In this document: piece after piece, positions 16,634-22,116 of the stretch
Position numbering within the stretch: the first letter of the stretch is position 1
Layout: every line of letters starts with the position of its first letter
NCBI GenBank assembly: GCA_051877515.1
Contig: JBJEIY010000052.1
Coordinates: 1 to 22,116 of the forward strand
Source of the DNA: XBB1006 sp051877515
GTDB lineage: Bacteria; Bacillota; Clostridia; Lachnospirales; Lachnospiraceae
DNA length: 22,116 nt
Direction: 5' to 3'
Program-made: the position numbers and the translations under genes
The notes under the pieces: generated by a model
What the model was told of the DNA's origin: nothing
Database searches by the model: none
What the model saw: the letters and a program-made list of their open reading frames with translations, nothing else

Positions 16634-17620
16634 GTGGAAAATAGTGTAATTTCGGTTGTTGTTCCTGTGTATAATAGCGCCATGTACCTGGATAAATGTA
16701 TACAGTCGATTCTCAAGCAGAGTTATTATAACTGGGAACTAATTTTGGTCGACGACGGCTCAACAGATGAAAGCGGCAGTATTTGTGATAAGTATGCAAG
16801 AGAATATGTCAATATAAAGTGCATTCATCAGGAAAATCGTGGAGTTTCCATAGCACGAAATACTGGAATAGAAGCGAGTCGCGGAGAGTTTTTGTCTTTT
16901 GTAGACAGCGATGATGTGGTATCTGTTGGGTATTTGGAACACCTTATTTCAATAATAAAGTTGCATAACTGCGATTGGTCTTTAACTGCGGTGGGTAATT
17001 ATCATGAGTTTTATCCTCAGCAAAAAATACTATTGGATTTCAATCAGTTGTTGGCTGAGGATTTCCTGCAACTGAATACAGCATATGTTCTTTTTGGACC
17101 CTGCTGTAAGCTATATAAAACAGAAATAATTAAGAGAAACAAAATTCAGTTTCCACAAGGTATTCACTATGGTGAGGATTTATTGTTTAATTTTACATAT
17201 ATGGAACATATTCATAGTGCCGTATTCTGGAATGTAAATGATTATTCCTACGAAAGTGTAAATGATAATTCTCTTTCCACCAGATACAGAAAAAATATGT
17301 TTGAAGAAGAATTGCATCTTGCAAATGTGAAGAGTTTATTTTATAAGAAAAAGGGTGTCTATAACCGAGAATTCGAGAGGTTTATCCATGATGGGGTTTT
17401 CGACATGGGCTACAATGCAATCCTGAAGAGCTACTTTAGAGGAGATCACGAGAACATAAAGGCTTATATTTCAAGTATTTTGAATCATGAAGTGTTTCAA
17501 GAGGCTGCTCGTGATGTGCCAAATAGGAAATACTCACCGATTCTAATGTTCCTAATGAGAAATAAACTTGTGGACTGTTTAATGATTTATCTAGGGTGCC
17601 GTAGATATATGCGTAAATAG
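16634..17620 (+). CDS. Glycosyltransferase family 2
   Basis: This is a GT2 enzyme of 328 residues when started at GTG 16634, which has AGGAG (16619-16623) ten bases upstream. ATG 16607 is in frame but lies inside the truncated GT4 gene and adds nine residues outside the family domain. The protein has SVVVPVYNSAMYL near 7-19, the nucleotide-binding VDDGSTDES (39-47), RGVSIARNTG (69-78) and the metal-binding DSDD (91-94). GIHYGEDLLFNFTYM carries the likely catalytic acid pair further on. The gene is clearly more AT-rich than the GT4 block before it, consistent with separate acquisition. It is followed nine bases later by a hexapeptide acetyltransferase that may modify the same sugar. Confidence 0.9.
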   Translation: MENSVISVVVPVYNSAMYLDKCIQSILKQSYYNWELILVDDGSTDESGSICDKYAREYVNIKCIHQENRGVSIARNTGIEASRGEFLSFVDSDDVVSVGYLEHLISIIKLHNCDWSLTAVGNYHEFYPQQKILLDFNQLLAEDFLQLNTAYVLFGPCCKLYKTEIIKRNKIQFPQGIHYGEDLLFNFTYMEHIHSAVFWNVNDYSYESVNDNSLSTRYRKNMFEEELHLANVKSLFYKKKGVYNREFERFIHDGVFDMGYNAILKSYFRGDHENIKAYISSILNHEVFQEAARDVPNRKYSPILMFLMRNKLVDCLMIYLGCRRYMRK

Positions 17621-17629
17621 AGGTGTACG

Positions 17630-18179
17630 ATGAATATAGTAAAAAGGATACTTATCAGCTTAAGGTATCGAATCAATAGGTGGCTTGACGGTCCAGATCA
17701 GATGGAACGGCTTAAGCTGAATGGATTGAGATATGGAAAGAATTTTCACCTATACAACTCATTTATTGATGAGGGTCACGCTTTTTTAGTTGAAATTGGT
17801 GATGATGTTACGATTACCAATAGTACGATACTAACGCATGATGCTAGTACAAAACTAGATTTGAATTACTCAAGAGTGGGGGGTAACAATTGGAAACAGA
17901 GTCTTTATTGGGTATGGAACAATCGTCCTTCCAAATGTAAAAATAGGAAATGATGTAATCATTGGCGCAGGTTCAGTCGTTACGAAGGATATACCTGATA
18001 ACAGTGTTGCAGTAGGAAATCCGGCAAGGGTAATTGGAAACAGATCAGAATATATTGCAAAAAATCGTGCATTTCTGAATGTTAAGCCAACATTTCATAC
18101 ATATTTCCCCCAAAAGACACTAAAAGAAAGAGAACAAATGATAAAGGGATTGAGAGATTCTGATGGATTTGACCCATGA
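17630..18179 (+). CDS. Hexapeptide acetyltransferase, frame-broken at poly-G (phase-variable candidate, OFF here)
   Basis: This is a left-handed beta-helix O-acetyltransferase (WbbJ/CatB-like), soluble or membrane-associated, that would acetylate a sugar hydroxyl with acetyl-CoA. The first frame gives an N-terminal helix, then IGDDVTITNSTILTHDAST (57-75) with His70 as the likely catalytic base. It departs from the family after SRVG at a 6-G run and stops at 17953. With 5 G (or 8 G) it reads SRVGVTIGNRVFIGYG, then LPNVKIGNDVIIGAGS and the expected VGNPARVIG. It then ends at TGA 18177-18179 as a 182-residue protein of normal family length. AGAGGTG precedes the ATG. As written the gene is OFF. 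Unlike the two membrane acyltransferases, restoring it by a single-base change requires losing a G. Confidence 0.88.
17878..17883 (+). repeat. Poly-G run (6 G) at the frame break of the hexapeptide acetyltransferase
   Basis: Six G lie in codons 83-85 (GTG GGG GGT), followed by AACAATTGG. Five or eight G restore GTG GGG GTA ACA ATT and the beta-helix repeat pattern. Seven G would create GGG GGG TAA at once. This is the shortest of the frame-breaking runs. Confidence 0.88.
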
Positions 18180-18202
18180 AAAATGGGTAGGATGGAGAGA
18201 TG

Positions 18203-19360
18203 ATGAAAAAATACATTCTTTTTCCCCATGGGGGAAGCGGCAACCATGGATGTGAGGCGATTGTGCGCACGACAACAGAAATGCTGAAGGATACATCTGT
18301 TTCCTTGTTTTCCACAGGAATCGGGGAGGATCAAAAATACATTGGAGACGCTTTGCCCCGGACATTGTCTCCGCAGGCAGAAATCAAGCGTACTTCGCTT
18401 CGTTATCTGAAAGCTGTGGCAAAAACGAAATTTTTCCACCAGGCGGATGCCTACGATGCGGCTGCGTTTTTTCCGGTGATTTCTCAATGCGATAAGGATG
18501 CCGTGTTATTGTCCATCGGTGGAGACAATTACTGTTATGGGGATAATGAATATATCTATCTGGTAAATCGCCATGCTCGGAAGCGGGGCGCAAAAACGGT
18601 GCTGTGGGGTTGCTCCGTGGAGCCGAAAGATATTACACCCAAAATGGAAGCAGATTTGCGTGAGTACAATTTGATCGTGGCGCGGGAATCCATTACCTAT
18701 GAGGCCTTGAAAAAGATGAACCCCAATGTGGTGCTGTATCCGGATCCGGCGTTTACTTTGCCTGTGGGAAAGGGGACTTTCCCAGATGTCACTGATGAAA
18801 GATCTTATATTGGCATCAATATCAGCCCTATGATTCAGGGTAAGGAAAAGGTGCCGGGGATTACGAGCAGAAATTACCAATGTTTGATTGAAAATATTTT
18901 GTATGAAACCGACCATAACATTCTTTTAATTCCACATGTGGTATGGAGCTATAACGATGATAGGAAGCCGTTAACAGAATTGTATAACAAATACAAGGAA
19001 ACAGACAGAGTATACATGGTGCAGGATCAAAACTGCACCCAGCTAAAAGACGTTATCTCCCGTTGTGAGGCCTTTGTGGGGGCACGCACTCATGCCACCA
19101 TTGCGGCCTATTCCACCTGCGTACCGACCCTTGTGGTGGGGTATTCCGTCAAAGCACGGGGAATCGCAAAGGATTTGTTCGGTACGGATGAAAACTATGT
19201 TCTGCCGGTGCAGGGGTTGCAGGAAGAAAACGCCCTCTGGAATGCTTTTCAGTGGGTATACCAGCGCAAGGACGATATTCGGAAGCATTTGCAGGACAAG
19301 ATGCCTGATTATATCAAACAGGCAGTATCAGCAGAAAAACTGCTGAAGGAGAGGTTTTAA
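18203..19360 (+). CDS. Polysaccharide pyruvyltransferase family protein
   Basis: This is a second member of the polysaccharide pyruvyltransferase family, 385 residues, expected to use phosphoenolpyruvate to form a ketal on a sugar, although some family members have other roles. It opens with ILFPHGGSGNHGCEAIVRTT, the glycine-rich N-terminal motif. LLSIGGDNYCYGDNEYIY lies near 102-119, WGCSVEPKDITP and LYPDPAFTLP in the middle, and the C-terminal signature GARTHATIAAYS is present. ATG 18203 is preferred to ATG 18200 because GGAG at 18194-18197 is too close to the earlier codon. It has no FrhB neighbour and no long G run, unlike the pyruvyltransferase at 9562, so the two probably decorate different sugars. 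Confidence 0.88.
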   Translation: MKKYILFPHGGSGNHGCEAIVRTTTEMLKDTSVSLFSTGIGEDQKYIGDALPRTLSPQAEIKRTSLRYLKAVAKTKFFHQADAYDAAAFFPVISQCDKDAVLLSIGGDNYCYGDNEYIYLVNRHARKRGAKTVLWGCSVEPKDITPKMEADLREYNLIVARESITYEALKKMNPNVVLYPDPAFTLPVGKGTFPDVTDERSYIGINISPMIQGKEKVPGITSRNYQCLIENILYETDHNILLIPHVVWSYNDDRKPLTELYNKYKETDRVYMVQDQNCTQLKDVISRCEAFVGARTHATIAAYSTCVPTLVVGYSVKARGIAKDLFGTDENYVLPVQGLQEENALWNAFQWVYQRKDDIRKHLQDKMPDYIKQAVSAEKLLKERF

Positions 19361-19363
19361 TGT

Positions 19364-20512
19364 ATGAAATGGATACTGCTGATAGGATGTTTGGTACAGT
19401 TACCGTTTCTTGTGGTTGTTGTGTACGACATTCTTTATGAAAGTTTGCATAATCTTAGGCGGTACCATATTGGCAGATGGACTAACCGGACAGAGTGGAA
19501 GAAAGCAGTAAAAAGCTGCGCTCAGAAGTGGCTGTTGAATCCGCCTGTGATAAGTGCGGTTGACGAGAGCCAGTATCGGTTGGTCAAAAAACTGAAAGGA
19601 CAAGGGGCCAATACTACAATCCAGAGTTGGCAAAAAGCGGGGCTGGCCTTGGGCATTCTATCTTCTTGTGACACAGCACAGGATAGAGAACTGTTGAGCC
19701 AGTGGGAAAGGCAGTTGATCAATCAGGATGGCTGCTGGAAAATGCCGCTGAAAAAAGTGGACTGGGCAATGCTAGGATATGCGTTGCTCAAACAATCTAA
19801 ATACCCAAATGAACGAAAACGAGCGGCAGATCAAGTGCTGTATGTACTGATGGACAACCTCTGTGAAGATGGGATGATTAGTTATTCCCAGGGGAAAGCA
19901 AGCACAATTAGATTTGTGGATACCTTGGGAATGGTGTGTCCATTTCTTGCGATGTATGGTAGATTATATCACGAACCGGAAATTGTAGCGTTGGCAGTAA
20001 AACAGATTGAACTATTCCGGGAAACTGGTCTCTATGAAAAGACTAATCTGCCTTGCCATGCCTATGATGCAGAAAGCAAGTTGCCTCTCGGTGTTTATGG
20101 CTGGGGACGTGGCATAGCATGGTATACGATTGCACTGGTAGATACCTGGCGGGAACTACCGGATGGAAATGACAAGCAGAAGCTGCAAGCATGGATCAAA
20201 GATGCGGCAGAAGCGTATATTCCATATCAAAAGCCGGATGGTGCGTACTATACCATTTTACAGGGAAGCGGACAATATGACAGCTCTGCCACAGCGGCCA
20301 TGGCATACTTTTATCATGTATGTGCGGAAATATTTAACGCTGAAAAGTATGGGGAAATTTCACGCAAATGTCTGGATAGACTTATGCTTGCAACCATGCG
20401 GGATGGTGCCATTGACCAGTGTCAGGGGGATACCCATGGAATTGGGATTTTTTCGCAAAATTTTGATGTGATGCCCTTTGTACAGGGCTTGGTGTTAAGA
20501 TCACTGAATTAA
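19364..20512 (+). CDS. GH88/GH105-like glycoside hydrolase with N-terminal membrane segment
   Basis: This 382-residue protein resembles glycosyl hydrolase families 88/105 (unsaturated glucuronyl or rhamnogalacturonyl hydrolases, alpha6/alpha6 barrel). Family blocks include RFVDTLGMVCPFL (183-195) with Asp186 as candidate acid/base, GVYGWGRGIAWYTIAL (243-258), and YDSSATAAMAYF (305-316). Residues 3-21 form a hydrophobic segment, followed by many basic residues (Arg32, 33, 38, 42). By the positive-inside rule the enzyme domain may therefore face the cytoplasm; an outside orientation is not excluded. A hydrolase of this kind is unusual between a pyruvyltransferase and the flippase. It might trim or edit the polymer, or act as a transferase. 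AGGAGAGG precedes the ATG. Confidence 0.82.
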   Translation: MKWILLIGCLVQLPFLVVVVYDILYESLHNLRRYHIGRWTNRTEWKKAVKSCAQKWLLNPPVISAVDESQYRLVKKLKGQGANTTIQSWQKAGLALGILSSCDTAQDRELLSQWERQLINQDGCWKMPLKKVDWAMLGYALLKQSKYPNERKRAADQVLYVLMDNLCEDGMISYSQGKASTIRFVDTLGMVCPFLAMYGRLYHEPEIVALAVKQIELFRETGLYEKTNLPCHAYDAESKLPLGVYGWGRGIAWYTIALVDTWRELPDGNDKQKLQAWIKDAAEAYIPYQKPDGAYYTILQGSGQYDSSATAAMAYFYHVCAEIFNAEKYGEISRKCLDRLMLATMRDGAIDQCQGDTHGIGIFSQNFDVMPFVQGLVLRSLN

Positions 20513-20522
20513 GGAAGAACCT

Positions 20523-22064
20523 ATGGAAAGAAAATCACGCACAACCTATTCCTTGATTAATATGTTTGCAAATTTTGCAGGGTATGGAATTAACATAATA
20601 CTTAGTTTTATTTGCCGCATGGTGTTTGTACGTTGCCTGTCGCAGGAATATCTCGGTGTAAACGGACTCTTTACTAATATTTTGTCCATGCTTTCCCTGG
20701 CGGAATTGGGAATAGGAACAGCCATTGTCTATGCGATGTATAAACCAATTGCAGAGGATGACCATGAAAAATTGGCATCCTTGATGAAGTTTTATGGGAC
20801 TGCCTACAAGGCGATTGGCTGCACTGTGGCTTTGTTGGGTCTGGCACTTTTGCCCTTTTTAGATTTGATTGTCGGAGAGCAGCCAGGAATAGCGGATAAT
20901 CTGCACTTCCTTTATCTGCTGTATTTATTCAATTCGGCTAGTAGCTATTTCTTTAGTTATCGCACTACGATTCTGACCGCATCCCAACGGAATTATGTGG
21001 TGGTTCTCATCAACTATATTGTCGTAATTCTCCAGAACATTATTCAGATTATTGTTCTGCTTGCGATGAAAAACTTCATTGCATATCTGGTCATTCAAAT
21101 TCTTTGTGGGTTAGCAACAAATATTATCACTTCCCAGAAAGCAAAGAAGGACTATCCCTTTATTGCCCAAAAGAAGGTTAAACCGCTTTCCAGAGAAGAA
21201 AAATTGGGACTTGTCAAAAATGTGAAGGCGCTTACCGTATACAAGCTGAGTGGATTGCTGGTTAACAATACAGACAACATTGTGATTACCTATTTTGATG
21301 GACTTGTTACCACTGGTATAGCCTCAAACTACACATTGTTATCCGGTATGCTCGCCTCATTACTGAACATGGTATTTGGCAGCATGACCGCCAGCGTTGG
21401 CAACTTAAATGCAAAAGAATCGGATGAAACAAAGTACCGTATTTTCAAGGCGTTGAATTTAGCGAATTTCTGGCTATATGCATGGGGAGCGGTAGGAATC
21501 ATTGTGATATCCGGTGACTTGGTTCGTTTGATGTTTGGAGAGAATTACGTATTGCCTCAAAGTATACCGATTATGTTGGCAATCAACTTTTACATGGTGG
21601 GAATGCAGACAACGGTATTGAATTACAAAAGTACCATGGGACTGTTTCGATATGGACAGTATTTGTTGCTGGTCACAGCTGCAATTAATATTGTGGGAGA
21701 TATCGTACTCGGATCAAGATTTGGCTTATTGGGTATCTTTGCAGCCACCGCCGTTTCCCGCCTGTTTACCAATACATGGTATGAACCGTATGCAGTATAC
21801 AAGTATGGTTTGCATCGAAATCCGGTTCAGTATCTTTGGATATACTTGCAGTACCTGATCGTTTTGATACTTTGTACAGGACTATGCTATTTCCTTTGCG
21901 CTATGCCAAAAGTTTCGCTTGTCCCCCGAATTTTTATCAAGATACTGGTGTGTTCTGTACTTCCGAATCTGGTATTTTTGTGTGTCTTTGGGAGAACGGA
22001 AGAAGGAAAATATTTGAAAGAAAAGGCGGTCAACATACTTGCTGTACTCAAAAACTTGTGCTGA
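20523..22064 (+). CDS. Wzx-type oligosaccharide flippase
   Basis: This 513-residue integral membrane protein of the polysaccharide transporter family (MOP superfamily) would move the undecaprenyl-linked repeat unit across the membrane for polymerisation by the EpsG-like protein. The N-terminus SLINMFANFAGYGINIILSFICRMVFVRCLSQEYLG followed by GVNGLFTNILSMLSLAELGIGTAIVYAMYKP is typical of Firmicute flippases. A series of about twelve to fourteen hydrophobic segments follows, with a basic cytoplasmic loop around 200-235. The length is normal and no frame break is present. AAGGAAG precedes the ATG closely after the hydrolase gene. It is the only flippase in the window. Confidence 0.93.
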   Translation: MERKSRTTYSLINMFANFAGYGINIILSFICRMVFVRCLSQEYLGVNGLFTNILSMLSLAELGIGTAIVYAMYKPIAEDDHEKLASLMKFYGTAYKAIGCTVALLGLALLPFLDLIVGEQPGIADNLHFLYLLYLFNSASSYFFSYRTTILTASQRNYVVVLINYIVVILQNIIQIIVLLAMKNFIAYLVIQILCGLATNIITSQKAKKDYPFIAQKKVKPLSREEKLGLVKNVKALTVYKLSGLLVNNTDNIVITYFDGLVTTGIASNYTLLSGMLASLLNMVFGSMTASVGNLNAKESDETKYRIFKALNLANFWLYAWGAVGIIVISGDLVRLMFGENYVLPQSIPIMLAINFYMVGMQTTVLNYKSTMGLFRYGQYLLLVTAAINIVGDIVLGSRFGLLGIFAATAVSRLFTNTWYEPYAVYKYGLHRNPVQYLWIYLQYLIVLILCTGLCYFLCAMPKVSLVPRIFIKILVCSVLPNLVFLCVFGRTEEGKYLKEKAVNILAVLKNLC

Positions 22065-22097
22065 AGTGCTATACTAAAGTTGTAACGGGAGTGGCTA

Positions 22098-22116
22098 ATG
22101 AGATATAATCAAAATT
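22098..22116 (+). CDS. Start of a further gene, cut by the window edge
   Basis: GGGAG at 22088-22092 lies five bases before ATG 22098, and the frame stays open for six codons (MRYNQN) to the window edge. This suggests the operon continues beyond the flippase. Nothing can be said about function. Confidence 0.45.

Noticed and set aside
19364..19400. Lipoprotein signal (LIGC) at the start of the GH88/GH105-like protein
   Set aside because: The Cys is at residue 9 and the hydrophobic stretch continues after it, so the preceding segment is far too short for a lipoprotein signal. A membrane anchor fits better.
1..22116. CRISPR arrays, tRNA or rRNA genes, insertion sequences
   Set aside because: No regularly spaced repeats, RNA gene signatures, transposase frames or long terminal inverted repeats were seen while reading through the window.

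Overview
The window is one continuous stretch of a surface polysaccharide (capsule or exopolysaccharide) biosynthesis operon. Every convincing gene is on the + strand, and intergenic gaps are short or absent. Strong Shine-Dalgarno sequences, some GTG starts, an EpsG-type polymerase, a pyruvyltransferase/FrhB pair and moderate GC suggest a Firmicute, most likely a gut clostridial (Lachnospiraceae-like) bacterium. That assignment is inferred from gene style, not proven. The operon runs through both window edges: a priming sugar transferase is cut at the left and a new start codon appears at the right.

Layout. 1-2824: priming phosphoglycosyltransferase (partial), two NeuD/PglD-type hexapeptide acyltransferases, a GT4 glycosyltransferase. 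2843-4312: a GT2 glycosyltransferase followed by the decayed remains of a second GT2. 4375-8520: EpsG/Wzy-like polymerase, GT4, GT2, and a frame-broken membrane acyltransferase. 8551-12687: GT2, a polysaccharide pyruvyltransferase, an FrhB-type iron-sulfur protein, and a GT32 sugar transferase. 12694-16620: a second frame-broken membrane acyltransferase, two full-length GT4 genes and a third GT4 that is truncated. 16634-18179: GT2 and a frame-broken hexapeptide acetyltransferase. 18203-22064: a second pyruvyltransferase, a GH88/GH105-like hydrolase with an N-terminal membrane segment, and a Wzx-type flippase. Together these can prime an undecaprenyl-linked repeat unit, extend it, decorate it with acyl and pyruvyl groups, flip it and polymerise it.

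The most striking signal is a set of five poly-G runs (9, 8, 6, 7 and 6 G) on the coding strand. All five lie inside genes for substituent-adding enzymes (four acyltransferases and one pyruvyltransferase), and none lies in a glycosyltransferase, polymerase or flippase gene. In three acyltransferases the reading frame breaks exactly at the G run, and a change of one or two G restores a full-length family-typical protein. This fits slipped-strand phase variation of polysaccharide decoration on a constant backbone. In this copy all three frame-broken genes are OFF and the pyruvyltransferase is ON. Homopolymer sequencing error is the main alternative and must be excluded with raw reads.

Ordinary decay is also present and looks different. 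The GT2 remnant at 3880-4312 has two frameshifts with no homopolymer and has lost its C-terminus. The GT4 at 16084-16620 is cut at a junction with the next gene. The locus therefore appears to have been assembled by gene replacement.
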